Assembly: GCA_041493035.1 (NCBI GenBank)
Contig: JBGPYB010000076.1
Location: 1 to 21,783 of the forward strand
Source: JBGPYB01 sp041493035
GTDB lineage: Bacteria; Acidobacteriota; Vicinamibacteria; Fen-336
Length of the DNA: 21,783 nt
Direction: 5' to 3'
Below the pieces are notes generated by a model, which was given only the letters and a program-made list of their open reading frames with translations, ran no database searches and was not told the DNA's origin. Position 1 is the first letter of the stretch, and each line of letters begins with the position of its first letter. The position numbers and the translations under genes are program-made. This document shows positions 6,128 through 14,837 of this stretch, one piece after another.

Positions 6128-7801
6128 TCACTTCGCGGCCACCAGCAGCTTCGAGTCGATCGCTCCAAGCTCCGCAAGGGCAGGATCGGCGCGTCGCCAG
6201 AGCTCCTTTGCGGCAGCCATCTCCTGACGCGCCTTCGCAGCATCGCGGTTGTGCTCAGCCATGAGGCCTCCCGCGTAGTGAGCGCCGAAGTAGCTCGGGT
6301 CGAAGGCCGTCATCAGCTGGGACGCGTGTTCAGCCAGTTCCCATTGCTCCCGCTCTCGAGCGATGCGGGCAATGTGCTCGAGAAGATAGAGCTCCTCGAG
6401 CGCGTCGGCCCCACGGTGTGACGCCAGCGATCCGGCGACCTCGCGGAGAAGGGTGCCTGCCCGTTCGACATCGCTCGAGCGGAGGAGGACCTCGCCTCTC
6501 AGCTCGCCCAACTGATTGTCCACGAGCCGATGAAACGAGAACGGGCCGGTGACAGCCTTCTCCGCCGCGGGTACTTCCGCATCCGCAGCATCGAGCTCCA
6601 TCCGTGCGTCGCCGACCTTGTTCATGGCGAGCAAGGTCCTTCCGGCCAGAATGTGGCCTTCGACCCTCGCCAGCGACCATTCGGACTTGTGCATCGCTTG
6701 CGCCGCCTTCAAGGCTTCTTCATTCCGGCCGCGGGCGATCAAGAAGTCGGCGAGCATCTTCTGGCGGAAGCCGGCGTACATCGTTTTCGGCGTGAGCTCC
6801 ATCGCCTCGCGGATGTGTTGCTCGGCCTCGCGCATTCGGCCTTCATACTGGAGCGAACGCGACAGCAGATCGAGATTGTGAGGGCGGTGCCAGTCGAGGG
6901 ACGGGTCGATGCCATCGTTCTTGTACCAGCTCTTCTCGAGCTCATTGGCGATCTCGAACTGCTCGATGGCGGAGTCGATTTGCCCGACGAGGCGGAGGTC
7001 GTGTCCCCACATGTGGTGTGCGTGTGGAATGCCGAACGCGAGGCTAGCGTAACGTTGCCCATGCTTCTCGGCATCCTGGTTGCGGCCGATGTTTTCGTAG
7101 CTGTGAATCAGGTAGTGATGAGCCGCAAAGTTGTCGTTCGAGCGGGCGAGAGCGCTTTCATAGAACGCAATCGAGCCTATCCGGCCGCGCTGACCGCGCC
7201 CATCGGCCGCGACTTCCTCGGCATTTCCACGAAGCAACCACAGCTCCACGTCCTCGGGATTCGCGTTCAGTGCATCCTCGATGGCGCTCTTGTACGCAAG
7301 GTGTTTGGCGGCGTCTTGGAGGTCCTTCAACGCCTCGAGATGCTTTGCGGTGACCTCGATGCGGCGCCGCTCGCGGTCGCTGACCGGCGATGGGGACGCT
7401 TGCGCCTTCTGTAGTTCCTGTTCGGCGCCGGCGAGGTCCTCGAGATTGGCAAGTGCCCGAAACAACCCGACGTGGGCCATCGCCAAGTCCGGATCGAGCC
7501 GCAAAACGTGGTTGAAGGACCGGGCGGCGTCAATCCACACATAGCTATGCAGGTACGCGACGCCCTGATTGTAGAAAGACTGGGCTTCGGCGCTCTTCGT
7601 GGATACGGGATCATCCACGCGGCCGACATCGACGCGGAGAGCGATCGCCTTTTCCAGCACATCCCGCGGAACGTACGCGATGGGGCCGTGCTCGTGGCAG
7701 GGAGCGCCGCTATCGCTGGCTCTTTGTTGAGCAGCGGCCTGCGGCCTCACGGCTGCGAGGCCGAATAGAGCGCTGACGAGCCAATACGCTGATCTTTGCA
7801 T
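6128..7801 (-). CDS. Exported tetratricopeptide-repeat protein with a histidine cluster
   Basis: The 557-aa product begins with a likely signal peptide (MQRSAYWLVSALFGLAAVRP, then QAAAQ) and is mostly helical repeats. TPR-like units include SFYNQGVAYLHSYVWIDAAR (about 76-95), a unit ending LRLDPDLAMAHVGLFRAL (about 100-117), and others near 275-290 and 345-400. Between about 225 and 310 conserved-looking histidines cluster: AAHHYLIHSYEN, GIPHAHHMWGHDL and DWHRPHNL. This resembles a known TPR subgroup with HYxIHxxE and HMPSH-like motifs, whose function I do not know. The ATG at 7801 follows GGGGGAGG by four bases. An earlier in-frame ATG at 7888 would add 29 non-hydrophobic residues and overlap the hut start. 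The decarboxylase starts 13 bp downstream. A periplasmic location is inferred from the signal peptide. Confidence 0.85.
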   Translation of the reverse strand: MQRSAYWLVSALFGLAAVRPQAAAQQRASDSGAPCHEHGPIAYVPRDVLEKAIALRVDVGRVDDPVSTKSAEAQSFYNQGVAYLHSYVWIDAARSFNHVLRLDPDLAMAHVGLFRALANLEDLAGAEQELQKAQASPSPVSDRERRRIEVTAKHLEALKDLQDAAKHLAYKSAIEDALNANPEDVELWLLRGNAEEVAADGRGQRGRIGSIAFYESALARSNDNFAAHHYLIHSYENIGRNQDAEKHGQRYASLAFGIPHAHHMWGHDLRLVGQIDSAIEQFEIANELEKSWYKNDGIDPSLDWHRPHNLDLLSRSLQYEGRMREAEQHIREAMELTPKTMYAGFRQKMLADFLIARGRNEEALKAAQAMHKSEWSLARVEGHILAGRTLLAMNKVGDARMELDAADAEVPAAEKAVTGPFSFHRLVDNQLGELRGEVLLRSSDVERAGTLLREVAGSLASHRGADALEELYLLEHIARIAREREQWELAEHASQLMTAFDPSYFGAHYAGGLMAEHNRDAAKARQEMAAAKELWRRADPALAELGAIDSKLLVAAK

Positions 7802-7864
7802 CGAGCCTCCCCCCCGGCGAAGACGCAAAGATACTCCAGGTCGAGTGATAAGCGGCGTTGGTGC

Positions 7865-7870
7865 TATAGT
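7865..7870 (+). promoter_or_regulatory. Possible -10 element of the hut operon
   Basis: TATAGT, matching five of six consensus bases, lies 16 bases before the hutH ATG in the 85-bp region between hutH and the divergent TPR gene. The best -35 at normal spacing is poor. No clear regulator site was recognised. Confidence 0.35.
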
Positions 7871-7886
7871 GCTTTTCCTTTCGCGC

Positions 7887-9431
7887 ATGGTGTCCCCTTC
7901 CGATGGTCACCTGACCCTCGACGGCGCGGGCCTGACGCTCGCCGGCCTCGAGAGCGTGGCGCTACGGCGCCAGCCGGTGGCCCTCGCGACCACCGCACGC
8001 GAGGCCGTGGTCCGCGCGCGGCGCGTGGTGGATGACGCGGTGGCGCGCGGCCAGGTCGTCTACGGCGTCAACACTGGCTTCGGCAACTTCTCCGACGTCG
8101 TGATCCCGGGCGACCGCCTCCGCGAGCTACAGCTCAACCTGATCCGCAGCCATTCCGCGGGCGTCGGCGAGCCGCTCGGCGAAGCGGCCACTCGCGGCCT
8201 GATGCTGCTGCGCGCCAACGTCCTGGCGAAGGGCTTCAGCGGCGTGCGGCCGGAGACCCTCGACCTCATGATCGCGATGATCAACGCCGGCATCCATCCC
8301 GTGATCCCGTCGCAGGGGTCGGTGGGGGCCAGCGGCGACCTGGCTCCACTCGCGCATCTGGCGCTGGCGCTTGTGGGCGAAGGGACGTGCGCGGTCGGAG
8401 GGCGCGTGGTCCCCTCGGCCGAAGCGCTCGCGGCTGCCGGCCTCAAGCCGGTAACGCTGGAGGCCAAGGAAGGGCTTGCCCTCATCAACGGCACACAGCT
8501 CATGACCGCGGTCGCCGGTCTGGCCCTCGCCGAAGCCTGGCGCCTCGCTCGCACCGCCGATGTTGTCGGCGCCATGACCCTCGACGCGCTCATGGGGACC
8601 GACGTGGCCTTCGATCCGCGCATCCACGCCGCGCGGCCCCACCCTGGGCAAAGCGCTTCGGCCCGCAACCTGCGCAAGCTCCTCGCCGAGAGCCCGATCC
8701 GCGAGTCCCACCGCGACTGCGGCAAGGTGCAGGACGCCTACAGCCTGCGCTGCATCCCGCAAGTCCACGGCGCTGCCCGCGACGCCCTCGCCTACGTCTC
8801 CTCCGTCGTGGCCATCGAGATGAACTCCGCGACCGACAACCCCATGGTCTTCGGCGACAGCGGCGAGCTGCTCTCCGGCGGCAACTTCCACGGCGAGCCC
8901 GTGGCGATGGCGGCTGACGTGCTTGCGATCGCCGTCGCCGAACTCGGCGCAATTAGCGAGCGCCGCACCGAACGCCTCGTGAACCCGGCGCTCTCGGGGC
9001 TGCCAGCCTTCCTTACCAAAGATGGCGGGCTCCAGTCGGGTCTGATGATCGCCCACGTCACGGCGGCCGCACTCGCGTCCGAGAACAAGTCCCTCGCTCA
9101 TCCGGCCAGCGTCGACTCGATCCCGACCTCGGCCAACAAGGAGGACCACGTCTCCATGGGCGTGACGGCCGCGTGGAAGGCGAAGCGGGTGGTGGCCAAC
9201 ACGCGACGCATCCTCGCGATCGAGGCACTGGCCGCATGTCAGGCGCTCGAGTTCCTGAAGCCGCTCCAAACCTCGGCGCCGCTTCTCGCGGCCTATCGCC
9301 GCGTGCGGGAGCGCGTGGCTCCCTACGATAAGGACCGGGTCTTGGGCCCGGAGATCGAGGCGATTGCCGAATTGGCCCGCGACGGGGCGCTTGCCGAGGA
9401 AGCTGCCGCGATTTGCGGTACCCTGGAGTAG
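7887..9431 (+). CDS. hutH: Histidine ammonia-lyase
   Basis: HutH removes ammonia from L-histidine to give trans-urocanate, the first step of histidine breakdown, in the cytoplasm. The 514-aa protein has the family length. The Ala148-Ser149-Gly150 triad in GSVGASGDLAPLAHLAL forms the MIO electrophile. Tyr59 in VVYGVNTGFGNF and the block LINGTQLMTA are typical. The pair Ser-His in LNLIRSHSAGVGEPL marks the histidine-specific branch; phenylalanine and tyrosine lyases usually have Phe-Leu or His-Leu there. The ATG at 7887 is preferred to an upstream TTG-type extension to 7845 that adds hydrophobic residues with no family counterpart. No Shine-Dalgarno is obvious. The small membrane gene begins 14 bp after its stop, so the three hut-region genes are one operon. 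Confidence 0.97.
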   Translation: MVSPSDGHLTLDGAGLTLAGLESVALRRQPVALATTAREAVVRARRVVDDAVARGQVVYGVNTGFGNFSDVVIPGDRLRELQLNLIRSHSAGVGEPLGEAATRGLMLLRANVLAKGFSGVRPETLDLMIAMINAGIHPVIPSQGSVGASGDLAPLAHLALALVGEGTCAVGGRVVPSAEALAAAGLKPVTLEAKEGLALINGTQLMTAVAGLALAEAWRLARTADVVGAMTLDALMGTDVAFDPRIHAARPHPGQSASARNLRKLLAESPIRESHRDCGKVQDAYSLRCIPQVHGAARDALAYVSSVVAIEMNSATDNPMVFGDSGELLSGGNFHGEPVAMAADVLAIAVAELGAISERRTERLVNPALSGLPAFLTKDGGLQSGLMIAHVTAAALASENKSLAHPASVDSIPTSANKEDHVSMGVTAAWKAKRVVANTRRILAIEALAACQALEFLKPLQTSAPLLAAYRRVRERVAPYDKDRVLGPEIEAIAELARDGALAEEAAAICGTLE

Positions 9432-9445
9432 GAGGTCAGGCAGTC

Positions 9446-9748
9446 ATGAGCCGTTTTCTGACGACCAGGCGTTCGGAATGGCTGCCAGGGCTCGCGATCC
9501 TCTGTGTCGCCGTCTGCGTGGCCGGCCTCGTGGGCGGCAGCATCGGCGCCAGGTCGTGGGCCACCTACGTGGGGCTCGCCGTAGCGGTCATCCTCGTCCT
9601 TGGCTGGATCGAGCGTCGCCGCGCGACTCTCGCAGCGCCCGCGCCCAAGCCCCGCCCCCGCACGCGCCTCAGGGTGATCGAGGGCGGCAAGACCGGTTTC
9701 GACCTGGAGAAGGACCACTCCACCGACGACCAGAAGTACGTGATGTGA
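9446..9748 (+). CDS. Small two-helix membrane protein of unknown function inside the hut operon
   Basis: I do not recognise this 100-aa protein. It has a short basic N-terminus (MSRFLTTRRSEW), two hydrophobic stretches at about 13-34 (LPGLAILCVAVCVAGLVGGS) and 37-55 (WATYVGLAVAVILVLGW), then an arginine- and proline-rich tail (APAPKPRPRTRLRVIEGG) and an acidic end. The basic loops suggest both ends face the cytoplasm. GGAGG at 9431-9435 lies ten bases before the ATG. The stop TGA shares its last base with the hutU ATG (TGATG), so translation is coupled to hutU. Position suggests a link to histidine or urocanate use, perhaps an accessory subunit of an uptake system, but that is a guess. Confidence 0.75.
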   Translation: MSRFLTTRRSEWLPGLAILCVAVCVAGLVGGSIGARSWATYVGLAVAVILVLGWIERRRATLAAPAPKPRPRTRLRVIEGGKTGFDLEKDHSTDDQKYVM

Positions 9749-11397
9749 TGATCCGCGCTCCGCGCGGCACCGACATCTCCTGCAAGTCGTGGCAGCAGGA
9801 GGCGGCGCTACGGATGCTGATGAACAACCTCGACCCCGAGGTGGCGGAGCGCCCCGAGGACCTGGTGGTCTACGGCGGCATCGGCAAAGCGGCGCGGAAC
9901 TGGGAGTGCTTCGACGCGATCGTCAAATCGCTCCGCGAGCTGGGGAACGACGAGACGCTGCTGGTGCAGTCAGGGAAGCCCGTCGGCATCTTCCGCACCC
10001 ACGAGGACGCGCCGCGGGTCCTCATCTCCAACTCGATGCTGGTGCCGGCGTGGGCCACGTGGGACCACTTCTACGAGCTGGACCGCAAGGGTCTGATGAT
10101 GTACGGCCAGATGACGGCCGGCTCGTGGATCTACATCGGGACGCAGGGGATCCTGCAAGGGACGTATGAGACGTTCGCCGAAGCCGCTCGCCAGCACTTC
10201 GGCGGATCGCTGCGCGGGCGCCTCGTCATGACGGCCGGCCTGGGCGGCATGGGCGGCGCGCAGCCTCTCGCCGCCACGATGAACGAAGGCGTGATGATCG
10301 CCATCGACGTCGACCGCCATCGCATCGAGCGGCGCCTCGAGACGCGGTACCTGGACGCGATGAGCGAGAGCCTTGACGACGCCCTGGCGAAGGCGCGCGA
10401 AGCGCAGAAGGCCGGGCGGGCGCTCTCCATCGGCCTTCTGGGCAACGCCGCCGACGTCCTGGCCGAGTGCGCCGAGCGCGGTATCGTCCCCGACCTGCTG
10501 ACCGACCAGACGAGCGCCCACGATCCGCTGAACGGATACGTGCCGAACGACATGAGCTACGACGCGGCCATCGCCCTCCGCAAGAGCGACCCGCAGCGCT
10601 ACATGGCCGAAGCACGGCGCAGCATGGGCGAGCACGTGAGCGCCATGCTCGACCTGAAGAAGCAAGGCGCCATCGTCTTCGACTATGGCAACAACATCCG
10701 GGCCGAGGCTCAGAAGGCCGGGGTCGCGAACGCCTTCGACTTCCCCGGCTTCGTGCCGGCCTACATTCGCCCCCTCTTCTGCGAAGGGAAGGGGCCATTC
10801 CGGTGGGTCGTCCTCTCGGGCGATCCGGCGGATCTGGCTGCCACCGACGAAGCCGTCCTCCGAACGTTCCCGAACGACAAGCCCCTCGCTCGGTGGATCA
10901 CGATGGCCCGCGAGCGCGTGGCCTTCCAGGGGCTCCCCGCGCGGATCTGCTGGCTCGGCTACGGGGAGCGGGCGAAGATGGGGCTTGTCCTCAACGAGCT
11001 GGTGCGGACGGGCGCGGTGAAGGCGCCGATCGTCATCGGCCGCGACCATCTCGACGCCGGCTCGGTGGCGTCCCCCAACCGCGAGACGGAGGCGATGCGC
11101 GACGGCTCCGACGCCGTGGCCGACTGGCCCATCCTGAACGCTCTGATCAACGCCGTGGCCGGAGCCACGTGGGTGTCAGTCCACCACGGCGGCGGCGTGG
11201 GGATGGGGTACTCGATCCACGCGGGCATGGTGGTCGTGGCCGACGGCACGCCGAAGGCCGCGGTCCGCCTCGAGCGCGTCCTGACCACGGACCCCGGCAT
11301 GGGCGTCCTGCGCCACGCCGATGCCGGCTACGAGCGGGCCCTCGACGTCGCCGCCGAACGCGGCGTTCGCATCCCGCTGCCGCTGCGTCGGCCGTAG
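9748..11397 (+). CDS. hutU: Urocanate hydratase (urocanase)
   Basis: HutU adds water to urocanate to give 4-imidazolone-5-propionate, using tightly bound NAD+ as an electrophile. The 549-aa protein matches the family length. It shows the N-terminal YGGIGKAARNWECFD, the NAD-binding glycine loop TAGLGGMGGAQPLA (Gly164-Gly170), TDQTSAHDPLNGYVP, and the family signature FQGLPARICWLG with the essential Cys401. The ATG at 9748 overlaps the previous stop by one base; a GTG one codon earlier is an equally possible start. The next enzymes of the pathway (imidazolonepropionase and the glutamate-releasing steps) are not in this window. The gene ends 4 bp from the convergent lipoprotein gene, leaving no room for a separate terminator. 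Confidence 0.98.
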   Translation: MIRAPRGTDISCKSWQQEAALRMLMNNLDPEVAERPEDLVVYGGIGKAARNWECFDAIVKSLRELGNDETLLVQSGKPVGIFRTHEDAPRVLISNSMLVPAWATWDHFYELDRKGLMMYGQMTAGSWIYIGTQGILQGTYETFAEAARQHFGGSLRGRLVMTAGLGGMGGAQPLAATMNEGVMIAIDVDRHRIERRLETRYLDAMSESLDDALAKAREAQKAGRALSIGLLGNAADVLAECAERGIVPDLLTDQTSAHDPLNGYVPNDMSYDAAIALRKSDPQRYMAEARRSMGEHVSAMLDLKKQGAIVFDYGNNIRAEAQKAGVANAFDFPGFVPAYIRPLFCEGKGPFRWVVLSGDPADLAATDEAVLRTFPNDKPLARWITMARERVAFQGLPARICWLGYGERAKMGLVLNELVRTGAVKAPIVIGRDHLDAGSVASPNRETEAMRDGSDAVADWPILNALINAVAGATWVSVHHGGGVGMGYSIHAGMVVVADGTPKAAVRLERVLTTDPGMGVLRHADAGYERALDVAAERGVRIPLPLRRP

Positions 11398-11401
11398 TCT
11401 T

Positions 11402-11986
11402 CTAAAGCCTGGCCAACGCCTTCTGCGCGAGCACCTTCTCCTTCGCGAGAATCTCGCTCGAAAGAGTGTCGGAGGCCTGCTGCGGAGGCTTTCCTTGTTT
11501 CAGGAGATCCATCAAACGAGTCGGAGGAGGACTGACCCTGAAGGTGAGGAGGACGTCTCCCTTGAGCACGTGGAGCGCGTACATCGAATAGGTCGCTCCG
11601 TCCCCGATTCCCGCGAGGCTCTGCGGCTCTGCGCCGGGTACGGGTGCCAGCTTCCCACTTTGCCTCAATGCCTCCAGCAAGGCCTGGCCCGCGTTGTCGT
11701 TTTCCCAGCTGACTTCGACGACGCCGAAGCCGTCGCCCCCGGGGTTCTGGTTCTGGTAGTCGCAGGTGTCGCCATCAGGCTTCGCCTGGACGACAAAGGC
11801 GAGCACCTCGCTCATCTCCGCCGCCGTGACCAGGGAGCACGGGTCCCGTTTTGCCGCAACCGCCGCCCGCGGCGGACGAGCCGTGGCGCTCGCGCTCGAG
11901 CCCTGCTGTTGCTCGGCAGCCTTGGGTGAGCAGGCCGAGCCGAGCACGACGGCGCACGCACAGACCGACGCCAATGAACGCCTCAT
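11402..11986 (-). CDS. Small lipoprotein, hypothetical
   Basis: The 194-aa product has a lipoprotein signal peptide with lipobox LGSAC (Cys19 lipidated), then a Ser/Ala/Gln-rich linker to about residue 45. The folded part starts with DPCSLVTAAEMSEVL and continues to CDYQNQ, a pattern like the DUF3558-type lipoproteins, where the two cysteines (near 50 and 75) could form a disulfide. The C-terminal region is helical and charged. AAGGAG lies six bases before the ATG, so the start is well supported. It is expected to be anchored in a membrane facing the periplasm. It is divergent from the first kinase gene across 158 bp. Function is unknown, and the DUF resemblance is from memory of the pattern only. 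Confidence 0.85.
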   Translation of the reverse strand: MRRSLASVCACAVVLGSACSPKAAEQQQGSSASATARPPRAAVAAKRDPCSLVTAAEMSEVLAFVVQAKPDGDTCDYQNQNPGGDGFGVVEVSWENDNAGQALLEALRQSGKLAPVPGAEPQSLAGIGDGATYSMYALHVLKGDVLLTFRVSPPPTRLMDLLKQGKPPQQASDTLSSEILAKEKVLAQKALARL

Positions 11987-12121
11987 TCGATTCTCCTTGT
12001 CCTTGTGATTGAAAACGCTCAGGGCGAGCCCAACGAGCCCTGCGCAAGAGATGGATCGTCTCCTTTATTCTCCCACGCCCTCGGTCTCATCCGGGCACGG
12101 AGTCCCTTCTTTGGAAGCGCC

Positions 12122-12137
12122 TGGTCTAGAATCGGCG
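12122..12137 (+). promoter_or_regulatory. Conserved -10 region of kinase 1
   Basis: TGGTCTAGAATCGGCG is identical to the segment at 14815-14830 before kinase 2, at the same distance from the TTG start. TAGAAT (12127-12132) matches five of six -10 consensus bases and is 12 bases before the start, implying a leader of only a few bases. No good -35 was found. Confidence 0.5.
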
Positions 12138-12144
12138 ACGGCCC

Positions 12145-14787
12145 TTGACTCTTCCGATCGGGACGCGGCTCGGCGCCTACGAGATCCTCCAGCCCATTGG
12201 CGCAGGAGGCATGGGAGAGGTGTATCGGGCGCGCGACGCCTCGCTCCAACGAGACGTCGCCATCAAGGTGCTCCCGGCCCATCTCTCCGAGAACCCGGAG
12301 GCGCGTGCGCGCTTCGAGCGCGAGGCGCGGGCCGTGGCGTCGCTGTCGCATCCGAACATCATGGCCATCCACGAGTTCGGGCTTCACGAGGGAACCGCCT
12401 TCGCGGTGATGGAGCTCCTGGAGGGTGAGACGCTCCGGCAGAAATTGAGTGCAGGAGCTCTCCCTCTTCGAAAGGTGGTGGACTGCGGGGTGCAGATCGC
12501 GCGCGGGCTCGCCGCGGCCCACGAGAAGGGCGTCGTCCATCGCGATCTCAAGCCGGACAACTTGTTCGTCACGAAGGACGGCCACGTCAAGATCCTGGAC
12601 TTCGGCCTCGCCAGGCAGCTCGGCCCCGGCGTATCACGGATCGACTCGGAATCCCCAACCGTGTCTCAGCTGACGAATCCGGGAACGGTGATGGGCACAA
12701 CGGGCTACATGTCGCCGGAGCAGGTGAGGGGCATGGCGGTCGACCATCGCTCGGACATCTTCTCCTTCGGCGCTGTCCTGTACGAAATGATCTCCGGGCG
12801 CCACGCCTTCGAGGCTCCCTCCGCGGCCGAGGTCATGGCGGCGATCGTGAAGGAGGATCCGCCGCCCTTGTCCCAGACGGGGCGGCCCTCCTCTCCCGGA
12901 CTCGAGCGAATCGTGAGCCACTGCCTCGAGAAGGATTGCGAAGGGCGCTTCCAGTCCGCTCTCGATCTCGCCTTCGACCTCGGCACCCTCGGGGACCCTT
13001 CGGGCGGAGCAGCATCGCCGTCTTTCGAGGCGCCCCGCGGGCGTTCCGCGCTCTGGCTGACGACCGCCGCGGCGTCCATGGTGGTCCTGGGAGCCGGTGT
13101 CGTCATCGGCCGTCGCTCGGTGCCCCACGGGTCGTCTTCAGGTGCGGGTCGCGCGGTCTTCTCGCAGCTCACAGACCTTCCGGGCGCCGAGACCTCGCCG
13201 CGCCTCTCCCCGGACGGCAAGACGCTGCTCTTCGTGAGCCGCGCCTCCGGCAACGCGGACATCTACGTGCAGCGCGTCGGTGGCCACAACCCCATCAACA
13301 TCACCAAGGACTGTCCGAAAGACGATACGTCCCCTGCCTTCTCCCCCGACGGGGAGCACGTCGCCTTCCGCTCGGAGTGCGAGGGCGGGGGGGTCTTCGT
13401 CATGGGCGCCACCGGTGAGTCCAAGAACCGGCTCACCGATTTCGGCCACGATCCCAGTTGGTCTCCGGACGCGCGCAAGATCGTCGTGGCCGCCGAACAG
13501 ACCCTCGACCCGCTCAACCGGAACACGAAGAGCGCGCTCTGGGTGGTCGATGTCGCCACCGGCGAGCGGCGGCTTCTGACGCGGCCCGATGCCGTGCAGC
13601 CGGCCTGGTCTCCACACGGCCAGCGGGTCGCGTTCTGGGGCTTGCGAGGAGAGAGCGGCCAGAGGGACCTTTGGACCGTTGCCGCCGATGGAAGCACGGC
13701 GGCGATCGAAGCCACCAACGACCTCGCCGTGGATTGGGACCCCGTGTGGTCGCCCGACGGCCGCTACCTCTACTCTTCGAGCGGGCGCGGGGGCGCGATG
13801 AACCTCTGGCGGCTGCCGATCGACGAGGCGACGGGCCGGGTTCTGGGGGACCCTGAGCCGCTGACGGTGCCCGCGCTTTGGAGCGGCGATATCAGCCTTT
13901 CGCGGGACGGACGGCACTTGGCCTATGCGACGCGGGAACCCCGTTCCAGCCTTCATCGCGTGGCGTTCGATCCCGTGAAGGGGATCCTGGCCGGTGCGCC
14001 CGACCTGGTCCTCGGGGGGTCACGAAGCATCTCTTTCCAGAACCTCTCTCCGGATGGGCAATGGATCGTCTTCGCGACCGGCGGGCTTCGGGAGAACCTC
14101 TGTCTCATCCGAACCGACGGAACGGGCTATCGCCAGATCACCGACGACCCGTCTCGCAACCGCGGGCCAGCCTGGTCTCCGGACGGCCAGCGGATCGCGT
14201 TCTTTTCGGACCGCAGCGGGCGCTACGATCTCTGGGCCATCCGGCCCGACGGCGGCGGCCTGGAGCGCCTCACCGCGACCACCGGGCCCCTGCTCGCGAT
14301 CCCGCGTTGGGCTCCTGATGGGTCACGACTCGTGGTGGGGGGCAATGACGCTACGCGGGTCTTCGACCTCCGCCGCCCGCTTGCGGAGCGTGAGGTACGA
14401 GCGCTCCCTCCCATCGCCGAAGGACTGATTTTCCAGGGCCGATCGTGGTCGGCGGACGGGTCCCGGATTGCGGGGCACGGCATTCGAAGCGACGCGTCCT
14501 ATTCGGGGATCTTCGTTTACACGCTGGGGACCAACACGTATGAGAGGGTCGGAGATGCGGGGATTGCCCCGTTCTGGCTACACGACGGCCGGCGCCTGCT
14601 CTACGCCACTCCTGAAGGTGCCCTCATGCTGCTCGAGGTCCGGTCGCGGGAAACCCGCGAGTTGCTTCCACGTGGGACCGTGGCGTCGGACATCCCAGCG
14701 CCCTGCAGCGTCTCGAAGGATGACCGCTGGATCAGTTACCACCACAACACGGCCGAAGGGGACGTCTGGCTGATGACCCTCGAGTAA
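12145..14787 (+). CDS. Transmembrane serine/threonine protein kinase with TolB-like propeller (copy 1)
   Basis: The 880-aa protein has a cytoplasmic Pkn2-type kinase, a membrane helix and a large outer domain. The kinase (about 11-275) is complete: glycine loop GAGGMGEVY, Lys41 in VAIKVLP, HRDLKPDN (132-139), DFG (152-154) and MSPEQVRG in the activation segment. After a linker, one helix spans about 302-322. The remaining 540 residues contain many PD40/WD40-like repeats of the form SPDGxxxxF (for example near 354, 400 and 440), as in TolB propellers. The start is TTG at 12145, because the next methionine is already in the glycine loop and MTLxxGTRLG is the usual N-terminus of this family. No Shine-Dalgarno is present. 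Ligand and phosphorylation targets are unknown. Copy 2 follows after 50 bp. Confidence 0.95.
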   Translation: MTLPIGTRLGAYEILQPIGAGGMGEVYRARDASLQRDVAIKVLPAHLSENPEARARFEREARAVASLSHPNIMAIHEFGLHEGTAFAVMELLEGETLRQKLSAGALPLRKVVDCGVQIARGLAAAHEKGVVHRDLKPDNLFVTKDGHVKILDFGLARQLGPGVSRIDSESPTVSQLTNPGTVMGTTGYMSPEQVRGMAVDHRSDIFSFGAVLYEMISGRHAFEAPSAAEVMAAIVKEDPPPLSQTGRPSSPGLERIVSHCLEKDCEGRFQSALDLAFDLGTLGDPSGGAASPSFEAPRGRSALWLTTAAASMVVLGAGVVIGRRSVPHGSSSGAGRAVFSQLTDLPGAETSPRLSPDGKTLLFVSRASGNADIYVQRVGGHNPINITKDCPKDDTSPAFSPDGEHVAFRSECEGGGVFVMGATGESKNRLTDFGHDPSWSPDARKIVVAAEQTLDPLNRNTKSALWVVDVATGERRLLTRPDAVQPAWSPHGQRVAFWGLRGESGQRDLWTVAADGSTAAIEATNDLAVDWDPVWSPDGRYLYSSSGRGGAMNLWRLPIDEATGRVLGDPEPLTVPALWSGDISLSRDGRHLAYATREPRSSLHRVAFDPVKGILAGAPDLVLGGSRSISFQNLSPDGQWIVFATGGLRENLCLIRTDGTGYRQITDDPSRNRGPAWSPDGQRIAFFSDRSGRYDLWAIRPDGGGLERLTATTGPLLAIPRWAPDGSRLVVGGNDATRVFDLRRPLAEREVRALPPIAEGLIFQGRSWSADGSRIAGHGIRSDASYSGIFVYTLGTNTYERVGDAGIAPFWLHDGRRLLYATPEGALMLLEVRSRETRELLPRGTVASDIPAPCSVSKDDRWISYHHNTAEGDVWLMTLE

Positions 14788-14796
14788 CCGAGTAAC
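14781..14796 (+). repeat. 8-bp tandem duplication at the kinase 1 stop
   Basis: CGAGTAAC occurs twice in a row, the first copy containing the last codon and stop of kinase 1. The result is a second TAA in the same frame nine bases downstream. It is probably slippage of no great importance. Confidence 0.6.
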
Positions 14797-14814
14797 ACGC
14801 AGCCTGACGTCGGG

Positions 14815-14830
14815 TGGTCTAGAATCGGCG
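14815..14830 (+). promoter_or_regulatory. Conserved -10 region of kinase 2
   Basis: This is identical to 12122-12137 upstream of kinase 1. TAGAAT (14820-14825) is 12 bases before the TTG start. The identity shows that the duplication carried its own promoter, so kinase 2 may be transcribed separately even though it lies close behind kinase 1. Confidence 0.5.
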
Positions 14831-14837
14831 TCAACCC

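Noticed and set aside
4828..6264. A 478-codon open frame on the plus strand opposite the decarboxylase
   Set aside because: The decarboxylase on the other strand has complete catalytic motifs. The plus-strand product is low-complexity and runs through part of the TPR gene as well, so it is a composition artefact.
9364..9747. N-terminal extension of urocanase through the small membrane gene
   Set aside because: The conserved urocanase N-terminus starts at 9748, and the upstream part is in a different frame from the membrane protein, which has its own ribosome binding site.
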